This document shows positions 1-8,169 of a stretch of 64,000 bases of DNA, in pieces. The position numbers and the translations under genes were made by a program. Where the stretch lies: the NCBI RefSeq assembly GCF_001693515.2, contig NZ_CP042968.1:6014001-6078000 (forward strand), in the 5' to 3' direction. The notes under the pieces were generated by a model. It made no database searches, was not told the origin of the DNA, and saw nothing but the letters and a program-made list of their open reading frames with translations. Source of the stretch: Bradyrhizobium paxllaeri. Lineage in GTDB: Bacteria; Pseudomonadota; Alphaproteobacteria; Rhizobiales; Xanthobacteraceae. How positions within the stretch are numbered: position 1 is the first letter of the stretch; every line of letters starts with the position of its first letter.

Positions 1-163
1 TCCCAGACTTTGGGAGGCGCAAACCGAAAACGTGGGATTGGACTCCACAATTGCGCCGACGGAGGGCTGGGGCCATTCCGCATTCAAGTCGCACTAGGAA
101 CGAAAGCAATGAGCGGCGCTTTTCCGTGGGTGAAACTAAACAGAACCTAGGGAGATCATTTTA

Positions 164-463
164 ATGAAGAAGATTATGTTGTTGGCTTCGGTCTGCATCT
201 TGGCACTCGGTTCACCCGCCGCCTTCGCGCAGACCACTCAGCCTACTGGCGGCGCGTCCGGCCAAGGCAATGTCGGGCCAGGCGCGTCGGAAGGCGCGGT
301 GAAGGACGGAACCGGGACCATGAACAAGGGCACCACCGGGGCTAGCAGACCCTCGCCCGGAGGAGACGCCAGCACTTCCGGCGCAAGTACAGCAGCCGGG
401 GTCAACAACACGGGCACCGCCAAGGAACCGGGCGCCGTCCAGGGCGGCGTCAACAAACAGTAA
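164..463 (+). CDS. Small exported Gly/Thr-rich protein
   Basis: A 99-residue protein with a clear Sec signal peptide: basic MKK start, hydrophobic stretch, and a probable signal peptidase site after AFA at about residue 22. The mature part is low-complexity, rich in Gly, Ala, Ser, Thr and Asn, with no Cys and no catalytic motif, so it is probably a disordered periplasmic or secreted protein. A GGGAGA ribosome site sits 8-9 bases before the ATG. A GGAAC at 97-101 followed 16 bases later by GCTT is a weak match to the EcfG general-stress promoter pattern. Proteins of this composition are common in Bradyrhizobium; function is unknown. Confidence 0.75.
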   Translation: MKKIMLLASVCILALGSPAAFAQTTQPTGGASGQGNVGPGASEGAVKDGTGTMNKGTTGASRPSPGGDASTSGASTAAGVNNTGTAKEPGAVQGGVNKQ

Positions 464-482
464 GCGAAACTGGCAACAAAAA

Positions 483-505
483 GAGGCCGCCCCAACTGCG
501 GCCTC
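483..505 (+). terminator. Stem-loop after the small exported protein
   Basis: Perfect 8-bp inverted repeat (GAGGCCGC / GCGGCCTC) around a 7-base loop, 20 bases after the stop codon. There is no strong T tract, so intrinsic termination is inferred only from position and stem strength. Confidence 0.5.
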
Positions 506-600
506 AATCATGATTGCAGGTCCGCGCCTTCGTCTACGGCAGGGTCGTCGGCGTTCATTTGAGGCAGTCTCGGAACATCTACGTCAAGCCATTGACAAGA

Positions 601-646
601 TGGCGCGACAAACGGGGCTCGAACCCGCGGCGCCGTGACAGGGCAG
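601..646 (-). other. tRNA-Asp-like 3' half, probable attachment-site scar
   Basis: Read on the minus strand this has an anticodon loop CTGTCAC (GTC, Asp), a complete T arm (GCGGG, loop TTCGAGC, CCCGT), a 3' acceptor strand, discriminator G and an encoded CCA at 601-603. The anticodon stem keeps only about four pairs, and no D arm or 5' acceptor strand lies upstream, so it cannot be a working tRNA. A tRNA 3' half of this kind is the usual product of integration by a tyrosine-recombinase element at a tRNA gene. No integrase is visible nearby. Confidence 0.6.
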
Positions 647-818
647 GCAAAACTTAACGAAAACAATGACCGGGCTTACTTGGAGCATTTAATATAGGTC
701 CAAGGAGCGAAAAGTTTTCACTGAGGCACAGCCGCCTCTAGGCGGTCCGTCCCGAGCAACCTTTTGTCGGCTACCCGACTTAATGGCTAAGGGAAATATG
801 TGCTGCGTGAGGCCCAAA

Positions 819-1250
819 ATGACCCTTCCCTCGGTTGCACTAGTCGTTGAAGACGACGAACTACAGCGCGAGTTGCTGAGCGACTTCCTAAAGGAAGAGC
901 GTATGGACGTAATCAGTTGTGAAAGCGCGGAGGCCGCGGAACTTATCATTGCGAGCGCAGGTCCAGAGCTAAGCTTGTTGGTGACGGACTTCCGACTTGC
1001 GGGCAATGGCACGGGTGCAGACGTGGCATCCTTCGCGAAGGATCGATTTCCGCATCTTCCGGTGATCATCGTATCGGGCGACAATAACTTTTCGATTCCT
1101 GTAGGTGTCCGGTTTTTGAAAAAGCCATTCAGTCCGTCGGAATCCTTGCCGTGGACCCTCCAGGAGACTAGCTCCGCCGCGCTTGCCCTTACGCCGTTGC
1201 TGATCGGCGCGGACGAACCGGGCCGGGAGATCCTGCATCCCGTCGCCTAA
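819..1250 (+). CDS. Single-domain response regulator
   Basis: CheY-like receiver protein of 143 residues with no output domain. It keeps the acidic cluster VEDDE near the N-terminus, the phospho-acceptor Asp in LLVTDFRL, the switch Ser in IIVSGD and the conserved Lys in FLKKPF. The ATG at 819 is preferred over the one at 783 because GTGAGG lies just before it and the receiver fold starts directly after it. The roughly 35 residues after KKPF have no recognisable fold. A stand-alone receiver probably acts by protein-protein contact in a phosphorelay. Its partner is not identifiable; the nearest kinase is at 5.9 kb. Confidence 0.8.
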   Translation: MTLPSVALVVEDDELQRELLSDFLKEERMDVISCESAEAAELIIASAGPELSLLVTDFRLAGNGTGADVASFAKDRFPHLPVIIVSGDNNFSIPVGVRFLKKPFSPSESLPWTLQETSSAALALTPLLIGADEPGREILHPVA

Positions 1251-1472
1251 GCGCCGGTCCGAGCGGTGCCAAGATGACGAAGGGCGAGCACGAAAAGTAC
1301 ACAGGCGTCGAATCAGTTGCGTGTTGCGGCGGATGACCAGCGCATTGACCATGGACTTACCCGATCAGTCGGCTCGCGGGTCATCCAATCCTCGAACCGG
1401 CTTCAATGCAAGGACCGCCGGTTCACGCTGGCGGGAGTTAACTTTGGGTTGTCCCGCGTTAAGGTTCCCAAT

Positions 1473-1673
1473 ATGCGGGACCTGAACGAGAAGATTGAGC
1501 AGGCGAAGCGCTACGTCGCGAAAGGACGCCGTGTTGTGGAGCGGCAACGCCAGCGCATTGCCTCAGGAACGGCCGCTCCAGGAGCTAGCGAATTGCTGGC
1601 GACGTTTGAGCAATCACAGGCAATCTTCGAGGAGGATTTGGCCCGCCTCCTCAAAGAGCGCGACGGAAAGTAA
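1473..1673 (+). CDS. Small coiled-coil protein, unknown function
   Basis: A 66-residue charged protein starting MRDLNEKIEQAKRYVAKGRR. It is almost entirely helical by composition (Lys/Arg/Glu/Gln-rich heptads), and I recognise it as a type of small orphan common in Bradyrhizobium. The frame is open further upstream, but residues before this Met look non-coding, so the internal ATG is chosen. It precedes another small orphan gene by 80 bases. No catalytic motif is present. Confidence 0.65.
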   Translation: MRDLNEKIEQAKRYVAKGRRVVERQRQRIASGTAAPGASELLATFEQSQAIFEEDLARLLKERDGK

Positions 1674-1752
1674 GGCGCTTGCGTCAGGTCCCGTACAGAC
1701 GGGGTTCCAAATAGGGCTTCCAATGGGTCCTCATGGGATGGAGGGCAACGTC

Positions 1753-1956
1753 ATGCAGGAACGACGGCGCATTAGACACGAGAGGACTTTTGAAGAGCGG
1801 TTGGCGGAAGAGGCCATAAGATTCAGGGAAGCTGCAGAAAAGGAGCCTTCCGGAAGTCACGCCCAAGAGCTGCTATTGCGACAAGCCCGGCAGGCCGAAA
1901 CAGCTTCGCACATGAGTGAGTGGCTGCGATCTCCCGGATTGCAGCCACCGAAGTGA
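1753..1956 (+). CDS. Small orphan protein with FEERLAEEA helix
   Basis: A 67-residue protein: a basic N-terminus, the helix TFEERLAEEAIRFREAAE, a Gly/Ser turn, then LLLRQARQAETASHMSEWLRSPGL. The minus-strand gene at 2697-2900 has exactly the same length and layout (SLEERLAQDTLKLRAQA, then RIRQNEAASHFCELLRSPEL), so the two are paralogues facing each other within 1 kb. The ATG at 1753 is chosen because similarity to the paralogue begins there; the longer open frame upstream overlaps the preceding gene. Function is unknown. Confidence 0.7.
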   Translation: MQERRRIRHERTFEERLAEEAIRFREAAEKEPSGSHAQELLLRQARQAETASHMSEWLRSPGLQPPK

Positions 1957-1960
1957 GCCG

Positions 1961-2050
1961 ATGACAGCTTTTCGAGTGACAATGACGACCGTAACGGCTT
2001 GGATAATGTTCCTTGCCCGCATGATGATCTACTTGCTTGTCGCAGTGTGA
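1961..2050 (+). CDS. Possible 29-residue membrane peptide
   Basis: Starts 4 bases after the stop of the preceding gene, within coupling distance. The peptide has one hydrophobic segment (AWIMFLARMMIYLLVAV) that could span the membrane. No homologue is known to me and the length is marginal, so this is a candidate only. The following 420 bases (2051-2473) contain no convincing gene on either strand. Confidence 0.35.
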   Translation: MTAFRVTMTTVTAWIMFLARMMIYLLVAV

Positions 2051-2473
2051 GACCGCCGCCGTCGGCGGCCGATTCCATCTTGCAACCAATCTTCTGGTCA
2101 AGCGCGTAGAGCCGCCGCTGAGCCACTCGGCGCTTTCCGCCCGCGTGCCTCGCCCTTTGTCGGCGACCGTACAGACGACGGTCCCAGTGGCCGGCTATTC
2201 TGTGCCCTCCCCCGGCAATGCCCCCCAAGCCCCGCCGGGGGTCTCTCCAAGTGTTGGCGGCCCCGGCGCGTTGCGTATCGCAGGGGCCGCTGCGGGGCCT
2301 CGCGCAGCCGAGGTGGCGATCTTCATTCTTCAGCAGCAGATCAATCGAGCGAACCACTGAAGCCCCAGCCCTCGACCCCTCATCGTGGGCAATGAAGCCA
2401 GCGCCGTGCATGAGAGCCACGTCATCACGAGCTGTGTCAGACGATTGGGGGCGTTTTACTAGTTCGCCGCGGC

Positions 2474-2686
2474 TCATGTACCTTCGGGAAGGGCATGAAG
2501 CGCATTTGAATGATCCGGGCAAGAGAGGCGCTTCACCACTCGCGCGCCGCTCCAAAGCTCCACCGGCCGCCCATCGGTCAGCTGCTTCGCCCACTCGATG
2601 GCGTGTTCGTCCGTGTCGCATCTAAACACGCGGCAGTGCGTGAAATGCCCGTCCAATCCGACGAAGTACGCCTGATACCTAGTCAT
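2474..2686 (-). CDS. Conserved small protein MTRYQAYF type
   Basis: A 70-residue soluble protein (MTRYQAYFVGLDGHFTHCRV...), of a type frequent in Bradyrhizobium. It has an alternating beta/alpha pattern, an acidic segment CDTDEHAIEWAKQL and then WSGARVVKRL. It lies 10 bases downstream of the 67-residue paralogue gene, so the two are probably cotranscribed. AAGGA precedes the chosen ATG, and the longer upstream frame would overlap that gene. Function is unknown. Confidence 0.7.
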   Translation of the reverse strand: MTRYQAYFVGLDGHFTHCRVFRCDTDEHAIEWAKQLTDGRPVELWSGARVVKRLSCPDHSNALHALPEGT

Positions 2687-2696
2687 CGAAAAATCC

Positions 2697-2900
2697 TTAC
2701 TCAGAAAGCTCAAGCTCCGGCGAACGAAGCAGTTCGCAAAAATGCGAGGCGGCCTCGTTCTGTCTGATCCTACGTGCAATATCGGCCCGAGCGGGACCAG
2801 GCGGCAGCATCTTAGCTTGCGCGCGTAGTTTCAGTGTGTCTTGGGCAAGACGCTCTTCGAGCGATTGGGTTTGTTTGAAACGGCGACGCTTGATGACCAT
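2697..2900 (-). CDS. Paralogue of the 67-residue orphan at 1753
   Basis: Same length and architecture as the plus-strand gene at 1753-1956: a basic start, an SLEERL helix, a Pro/Gly turn and a C-terminal helix with EAASHFCELLRSPEL. A GGAGC ribosome site precedes the ATG. Probably first gene of a two-gene unit with 2474-2686. The 330 bases upstream (2901-3231) hold no gene that I can support. Confidence 0.7.
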   Translation of the reverse strand: MVIKRRRFKQTQSLEERLAQDTLKLRAQAKMLPPGPARADIARRIRQNEAASHFCELLRSPELELSE

Positions 2901-3231
2901 GCGCTGCTCCGTTCGTTAGAGGAAGGCGGGAGCGCGACAGGCGTTCTCATCACCGATGACTGCCATACTACCGTGCGGTGATGGGGAAAGTATGCATCTA
3001 GTAGTCGCTCCGGGGACACAACAAAGGTTAGCTGGCCTATCGACTTGCCGTCTTCGTGATCTACTCCTGTTGAGCAAAGCGCTCACATGCGCTGTCCTCA
3101 CTTCCGGCGCGCGGACTGACAGCCGTGAGGACTTTTCCCAAAGGGTCCTTGCAGAAGTCTTCTCCTCCGGTGCCCGTCCTCGGTGTTCGACGTCGCGTTG
3201 CAATTCGGTCATTTCCATTGTCGTCTCTTTG

Positions 3232-3555
3232 TCAGGCCGCTGCGCACCGCTCGGTTGAACGCAGGCGCATAGGCTTTCCGCCTGGCGGGTGGCGTGGGCC
3301 GCTCCCGTCTAGCGCGCAAAGCGCTTCGAGAATTTCGTCGATATGAACGGGAGCCTTCAGTCCCTTCGGCGCGCGAAGCGCTGGACAAGACGCGACCGCC
3401 GAAGCATCGGAAGCCCATGACGCGAGGATGGCGCGCTTCTCGGCCAGGCTTAATTCCGGATGAGCTACAACGTCGCGCGGGTGCGCGAAAACTGAGCCAG
3501 GGTGAAGGAGAGCGTTGAAATCGAAGACGTTGTCGTGCGCGGTCGTCGTCCGCAT
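3232..3555 (-). CDS. Conserved hypothetical protein with LSLAEKRAILASW motif
   Basis: A 107-residue protein. Its central motif (PRDVVAHPELSLAEKRAILASWASDASAV) is a short helical pattern I recognise in rhizobial hypothetical proteins, followed by VHIDEILEALCALD. There is no signal peptide or membrane segment. GGAGG lies 5 bases before the ATG at 3555, which is why this start is preferred over the TTG 12 bases upstream. It lies downstream of, and in the same direction as, the Hsp20 gene, but separated from it by a strong stem-loop. Confidence 0.65.
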   Translation of the reverse strand: MRTTTAHDNVFDFNALLHPGSVFAHPRDVVAHPELSLAEKRAILASWASDASAVASCPALRAPKGLKAPVHIDEILEALCALDGSGPRHPPGGKPMRLRSTERCAAA

Positions 3556-3588
3556 GGCTGCCTCCAATCATAAGACGAGTTATGGGTG

Positions 3589-3612
3589 GCCGCGCGGAAC
3601 TGTCCGCGCGGC
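3589..3612 (-). terminator. Terminator stem-loop downstream of hsp20
   Basis: Perfect 10-bp inverted repeat (GCCGCGCGGA / TCCGCGCGGC) with a 4-base loop, about 30 bases past the Hsp20 stop codon. No T tract follows, so it may act as a Rho-linked or mRNA-stabilising hairpin. Confidence 0.55.
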
Positions 3613-3640
3613 AGTGATCGGTCCTAAGCCGCGAGTTTGG

Positions 3641-4093
3641 TTAAGCGGCCTTGCCCTCGATCTGCTTGACCTGCCCGGCGCTTGCGCCTGTGATGGCGAT
3701 GCGGCGCGGCTTCATGGCCTCCGGAATCTCGCGTTGGAGCTCGATGACCAGTAGACCATTCTCAAACCGAGCACCCTTGACCTCGACATGGTCGGCCAGG
3801 GTGAACTGGCGCTTGAACGAGCGTGTCGACATTCCGCGATGCACAAAGGTCTTCTCGTCCTTCTCGGCCTTTTGGCCTTCCAACGTCAGGACGTTCTGTT
3901 CCACCGTAAGCGTCACCTCGTCCGGTGTGAACCCGGCTAGTGCCACCGAAATCTGGAAGCGGTTCTCGTCCAGCCGTTCGATGTTGTAGGGCGGATAGCT
4001 CTCTTCGGCGGTCCGCTGGACCTCGTCGAGAACGTCAAACAGGCGGTCGAAGCCAATGGTCGACCTCCACAGGGGAGTCCAATCATACCTCAT
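3641..4093 (-). CDS. Small heat-shock protein, Hsp20 family
   Basis: ATP-independent holdase chaperone of 150 residues. The alpha-crystallin domain spans about 35-130: it opens with YPPYNIERLDENRFQISVALAGF, continues through LTVEQNVLTLEGQK and closes with the signature FENGLLVIELQREIPE. N-terminal WTPLWRSTIGFDRLFD is the bacterial class A (IbpA/HspA-like) arm, and the C-terminal KPRRIAI carries the I-x-I-like anchor. The start is fixed by GGAGG 9 bases before ATG, the same ribosome site that is masked in the upstream RNA thermometer. Longer frames upstream run into that leader. Confidence 0.93.
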   Translation of the reverse strand: MRYDWTPLWRSTIGFDRLFDVLDEVQRTAEESYPPYNIERLDENRFQISVALAGFTPDEVTLTVEQNVLTLEGQKAEKDEKTFVHRGMSTRSFKRQFTLADHVEVKGARFENGLLVIELQREIPEAMKPRRIAITGASAGQVKQIEGKAA

Positions 4094-4204
4094 AGCCAAA
4101 TCCTCCAAAGAGCAAGTTGGGTACGAGCTGGCACCGGACACCTTCCGGCGCCCGCCTTGATTTCGGGGCCCCTGAAGGCGCCCCGGCCACCATTTCTGTG
4201 GCGA
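4094..4204 (-). promoter_or_regulatory. ROSE-type RNA thermometer leader of hsp20
   Basis: The leader folds by eye into four consecutive stem-loops: 4186-4202 (GCCAC/GTGGC), 4165-4184 (GGGGC/GCCCC), 4130-4152 (9 bp, one G-U) and a proximal one at 4101-4115, where TTGCT pairs with the ribosome site AGGA. Order, position directly before the ATG and the TTGCT anti-ribosome-site box match the ROSE element described for bradyrhizobial small heat-shock genes, which melts on heat shock. CTTGAA at 4233-4238 (minus strand) could be the -35 of an RpoH promoter, but no good -10 was found. Confidence 0.82.
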
Positions 4205-4596
4205 CCAAAAAAATCTGCAACCGCCAAGAAAGTTCAAGGGGAGAGCAAAAAAATTTTTGGGACTTCGTCACGTCCGCAGCTTGAGGCCCCTTTCCGCCGA
4301 GACCTTCTTGGGTATCGCACCAGGGAAAGATGCGTCATCGGTTCTACCGGACGTTGAGGACGCAGGATCGGTTAGTGCGGGGATGGTCAAAAATGGCCTC
4401 AGCGCGAGCATGCACCGAGGCCATTCAAGTCGCTTCCCTCTTACACAACCAGACAAGTGGAGCCTATCTGGCATCTAATATGGAAGCGGGAAAAGATGGC
4501 AATATCTGTTCAATATTGAACCAAAGGCTTAGGTTCCGGATCTGGCGTGCCCGCTGCGGATTTCCCTATGATGATACAAAGCCCAGCGGATCTCAG

Positions 4597-4821
4597 ATGC
4601 CCATTTATCGCCTACTGCAAAATATGCCGATGGGGCCGGAAGAGATCAGCCGCGTGACGACTGCTTTTGAGCAAGCATTGCGCACCATCGGCATCGTTGA
4701 CCGGGGCGACCCGCTGGCAGAGCTGCTAGCCAGGAAAATCATCGAAGTCGCACAGACTGGCATCCGCGACCCGGCCGATATTGCGGCCCAAGCAATCAAG
4801 GAAATCGGTGTAGCAACGTAG
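4597..4821 (+). CDS. Small conserved protein MPIYRLLQN type
   Basis: A 74-residue soluble helical protein (MPIYRLLQNMPMGPEEISRV..., then DPLAELLARKIIEVAQTGIRDPADIAAQAIKEIG). The pattern is a recurring bradyrhizobial orphan family of unknown function. The ATG at 4597 is chosen because the earlier in-frame residues (from 4330) show no coding character. A strong terminator follows immediately. The 390 bases upstream of this gene, beyond the heat-shock leader, contain nothing I can support. Confidence 0.7.
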   Translation: MPIYRLLQNMPMGPEEISRVTTAFEQALRTIGIVDRGDPLAELLARKIIEVAQTGIRDPADIAAQAIKEIGVAT

Positions 4822-4837
4822 AGCGGTCCTCAAAGCG

Positions 4838-4871
4838 AGAAGGGTCCCAGCCAGCTCACTGGGACCCTTCT
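4838..4871 (+). terminator. Strong rho-independent-type terminator
   Basis: A 13-bp inverted repeat (AGAAGGGTCCCAG / CTGGGACCCTTCT) with an 8-base loop, 17 bases after the stop codon, followed by a short T pair. Confidence 0.8.
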
Positions 4872-5876
4872 TGGACTGAGGAGTCGCAGCCTGGGGAAGA
4901 TGCGACAGCGCCTCACCCGCCACCCTCGATCGCGTTCCTAACGTCCTAGCCGGCGCTCGACCGTTTCCGACTGGTGCCGACCTTCTTGACCATGCGCCAG
5001 CCGAAGTGCCATGCCCCTCGTCTCCACAGCGGTACTAAGCAGGACACTCGCAGCGACAGATTAGCACACGCAAATAAACAACGCCGCCCGCTTGAAATGA
5101 ACGCAGGCGGCGTTGCTCCAGCCCCGGGAAGGTAGGATGCAAAATCCCGGAAGACTAGTATGCGCGAGTCAGTCGGCGCAGTCAGTTCGCTATGCAACAC
5201 TCGCGGAAGGGCGAATTAGGACTGTCAGTTCGAGCCGGACTGCCGTGGCAGATTGTAGCCGAGCCGACGGCCGCCAACTGAGGCAGCCTTACTTCTCCTA
5301 GGCTGGTTCTGGTGGTCGAAGCCCCGGAGAGGTGAGCCACTCGTTCATGTGGAGGACGGTCTCTAGCTGGCGGATTTTCCTGAGCAGCCCGTCCATCTGA
5401 GGACCGCACTCTCTGGAACGTGCACCAATCGTTTTCGCATCCTGGCCGCATCATGGTCCAATTGGCCGCGACACCGGACGGGACGAGATATCTCAGCATC
5501 GCCCGAACTGTGAGTCTTTCCGCGGGTTCCTTTCTTGCCCGCCCGCTTGCAGTTGCAGTCGGGCTCGGATGCGAAATGCCTATGCAAGCGAGACGGCCTA
5601 CTCGAAGAGCTTGGATTTGGATGAGCCCGACGCGACAGACCCTATTGGCACAGGATGTCACCGGGCGCTACCACCGACCGGACGCCTGCTTGACGTCGGC
5701 ACAATGACCGCTTCGTCTTGGGCATCACCGAGAATCAAACGCCCATCAGGATCGAGTTTTGACTTCGTCCCGGAACGATTCCCGATGATTCAGCAATCGG
5801 AGGCCGCCCGGCTAACAGGATCTGCGCTGCGAAGCGGACTCTCTGGCACCAATCCGAAATTGAAACGTTATGCTCG
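4872..5876. other. About 1 kb without a supportable gene
   Basis: Several open frames cross this stretch on both strands, but none has coding-like composition, a ribosome site or a recognisable family. It contains one 10-bp inverted repeat, CAACGCCGCC at 5079-5088 with GGCGGCGTTG at 5106-5115. On the minus strand this is followed by a T-rich tail, so it could terminate leftward transcription. It may be decayed DNA. Confidence 0.5.
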
Positions 5877-7049
5877 ATGCAACATCAATCGGGTGGCATG
5901 AATGAAAGTGAAGTGCTGGACAAGCTCCGGCGCCATGTTCGCATTCTGGTGGATATCGCTCGACTTGTGGGTGAAAACGCGGATTTGAATCGCTTCCTCG
6001 ATCAAGCGGTCGTGCAGATCGCCCGAGCGGTGGAGATAACTCACGTAAAGGTTCTCCAATATCGTCCGCGAACGTCCGATCTCCTTGTCGTTGCGGGTAT
6101 TGGATGGAAGGAAGGTGTCGTCCGCACCGCCACGTTATCAGCCGACCTGCGTTCACCGCCTGGACGGGCGTTTCAGACGGCCGAGCCGGTCAATATCAAA
6201 AATCTGAATGAGCAGGACGAATACGTTCATTCGAATTTTCTCAAGGAGCACGGAATTATCTCTCTCACAAACGTGCCTGTGCGGATTGACGGCGCAGCGT
6301 GGGGCGTGTTGGAGGTGGACAGTACCACGCCGAGAGACTTCTCTGAGGATACAACCGATTTCCTGACCGCCGCGGCTGCGTTGATAGGAACTTTCGTACT
6401 TCGTCACCTTGAGTTTCCCGACAAAGAAACACGCCTATTGACCGCTGCTGCGGAGGCCCAGAAAAGAGATATTTTGCTGCGCGAAATGCAACATCGCGTA
6501 AAGAACAACTTTCAGCTCGTTCTGGCTTCCATTTCACTTCAAAAACGCAGACATCAAAGTCAGGAACTCCACCGCGCGCTGGACCATGTCGCGAACCGCA
6601 TCAATGCGATTTCGCTCGCGCATGATCAGCTCGCACCTCGAGACGAGCGTCAGATAGTTAAGCTTTCCGATTACATTCGCGCACTGTGTAGCGCGATCCA
6701 TCAACAGATTGAGGAAGTCGAAGTTGATGTGATTACCGATGAGCTTGAGTTGAGTATTGACCGGGCGGTACCGGTCGGCCTCATTTTGAACGAGGCCGCG
6801 ATGAACAGCATCAAGCATGCCTTCGGGCCCGAGGGCGGCCGGATTAGGGTCCGTTTGGAAGGAGGCATTGGCTATGGCGAGGCCATCTTGTCGGTGTCCG
6901 ACAACGGGCGCGGCATACAAAATGCAACCGAACGCGGGTCCGGACTAAACCTGATTGCCTCCCTAGCAAGGCAGATCGGGGGGACCGTCGAACAGGAGAG
7001 CTCCGCCTCGGGCACGACAACATCGCTGCGGTTTCCTTTGATTGCATGA
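5877..7049 (+). CDS. GAF-domain sensor histidine kinase (HisKA_2 type)
   Basis: Cytoplasmic sensor kinase of 390 residues with no membrane segments. A GAF domain covers about 20-175 (FLDQAVVQIARAVEITHVKVLQYRP through WGVLEVDSTTPRDFSEDTTDFL). The dimerisation and phospho-acceptor helix at about 200 carries His in LREMQHRVKNNFQLVLASIS, the HisKA_2/HWE-like pattern. The ATPase part has the N box (LILNEAAMNSIKHAF) and G1 box (SDNGRGI). Its C-terminus is GTTTSLRFPLIA. An ATG at 5898 is an alternative start. No receiver gene is adjacent, so it is an orphan; the single-domain receiver at 0.8 kb is the only candidate partner in view. Confidence 0.88.
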   Translation: MQHQSGGMNESEVLDKLRRHVRILVDIARLVGENADLNRFLDQAVVQIARAVEITHVKVLQYRPRTSDLLVVAGIGWKEGVVRTATLSADLRSPPGRAFQTAEPVNIKNLNEQDEYVHSNFLKEHGIISLTNVPVRIDGAAWGVLEVDSTTPRDFSEDTTDFLTAAAALIGTFVLRHLEFPDKETRLLTAAAEAQKRDILLREMQHRVKNNFQLVLASISLQKRRHQSQELHRALDHVANRINAISLAHDQLAPRDERQIVKLSDYIRALCSAIHQQIEEVEVDVITDELELSIDRAVPVGLILNEAAMNSIKHAFGPEGGRIRVRLEGGIGYGEAILSVSDNGRGIQNATERGSGLNLIASLARQIGGTVEQESSASGTTTSLRFPLIA

Positions 7050-7417
7050 TGATAATCCGGTTTCTTTGGAAGGGTGGCGCAGTTGGCTCGGACGGCTGAC
7101 TTCTGCAATTGCAGACCGGGCGAGTTAAGCAACTCTCAGATAGTCAAAGAGCATCGTTTTTGCCGAATCCTCCATAAAGTCAATCGCGTGCAAACACAGG
7201 CCGAACCGCTTTGATACGCCCTCAAGCGGTCCGAATCATTAGATAAGCGGTCTAGCTTTCAGCGTGGGCCCAGTGTCCTTGCGTCGGGACCGGCCACCTC
7301 AGGCGCGACCACGCGCAATGATGTGAGCTGCTTGATTGCTCGAAATGTCTCCGCCGAAAGTGCAAGAGTGGCTGACGGTAAGCCGCTCTTTTTCGCCGTC
7401 GAACCCGTACGCCCGGG
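7050..7417. other. Gene-free stretch
   Basis: No supportable gene. A tRNA-like 5' sequence around 7070-7125 (GGTGGCGCAGTTGGCTCGG) was examined but has no T arm or matching acceptor strand. The stretch ends at the stop codon of the decayed phasin gene. Confidence 0.4.
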
Positions 7418-8066
7418 TTAGGCCGCGCGCCGGTTCTCTTCCATGTTTTGCTTGATATGCTTCCCGGCTTCATCGGCCATTTTGAGCGACATGTCGGCAA
7501 TCCGTCGGCTACACTCCAGAGCGGCTTCTACGGTCTCCCGCACCATATCACTCTGAACGGCTGCAAAGTCCTGAGGAGTCCGGCAGGATCATAAGTCATT
7601 CATGCGTCCCGTGTTCTTCTCAACTTGATGCCGCATCATCTCGAAGTACTCTTGAGACATTTCGCTCATCGTCCTGGCAGCAGGGGTGCCGGTGTAAAGT
7701 ATGGTCTGTGCGTTGCGAGCCGACCGTTCGGTAGCCTGCTGCACCCCGTCTCCTGACAAACCGAGCGTACGACCAAATTGCTCAGTAGACTGGCCCATTA
7801 CCGAAGTCGTCATGTCCAAGCCGAAACGACATACGTTCTGTAACGTCTCGACGTTTTGCTTGATCAGATTGGCACTTGCTCGAGCCACTTCCTCGCCGGC
7901 TTCAGCCGCTGCTTGTCCAACACGCGCGGTCTGATCCAACACGCGCGGTCTGATCGGCTGCAGTTTGTCCGACGCGGCTTGTCTGTTCAGCGGCCTTCTC
8001 GCCGGCGCGGCGGGCCGCGTCCTCCATGCCGTGCGTAGGCCTGTGCTCTTGATGTGGGTTTGTCAT
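7418..8066 (-). pseudogene. Phasin-family gene broken by duplication and stop
   Basis: Starting at the ATG at 8066, preceded by GGAGAAC, the frame reads MTNPHQEHRP...GQTAADQTARVG and is then thrown out by a perfect 19-bp tandem duplication (7917-7954). Removing one copy restores a continuous frame through LIKQNVETLQNVCRFGLDMTTSVM and YFEMMRHQVEKNTGRMNDL. A TGA at 7589-7591 then interrupts it. In the same frame beyond the TGA the phasin C-terminus continues (PQDFAAVQSDMVRETVEAALE..., ending HIKQNMEENRRAA at 7418). Phasins coat polyhydroxyalkanoate granules or act as stress-linked helical proteins. The restored length, about 209 residues, fits the family. Confidence 0.8.
7917..7954. repeat. Perfect 19-bp tandem duplication
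   Basis: CCAACACGCGCGGTCTGAT occurs at 7917-7935 and again, identically, at 7936-7954. Because 19 is not a multiple of three, it shifts the phasin reading frame. The two copies are identical, suggesting a recent event or a slippage hotspot. Confidence 0.95.
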
Positions 8067-8169
8067 TTTTGTTCTCCTTGATTGATGACGTGCCCAGCTC
8101 CTTCGCGAGCAACGCGACTTGGGTGAGACCGTTCCAAGGCTATCGTTCTGAGATCCTCGATAGCGCTTT

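Noticed and set aside
2916..3218. 100-residue minus-strand frame MEMTELQRDVEHRGRAPEEK
   Set aside because: The first 35 residues look plausible and it starts 14 bases after the upstream gene's stop, but the rest is Arg/Ser-rich noise; kept out for lack of evidence.
7065..7140. tRNA-like 5' sequence (GGTGGCGCAGTTGGCTCGG...)
   Set aside because: No T arm, no matching acceptor strand and no CCA; the apparent anticodon stem does not sit at the right distance.
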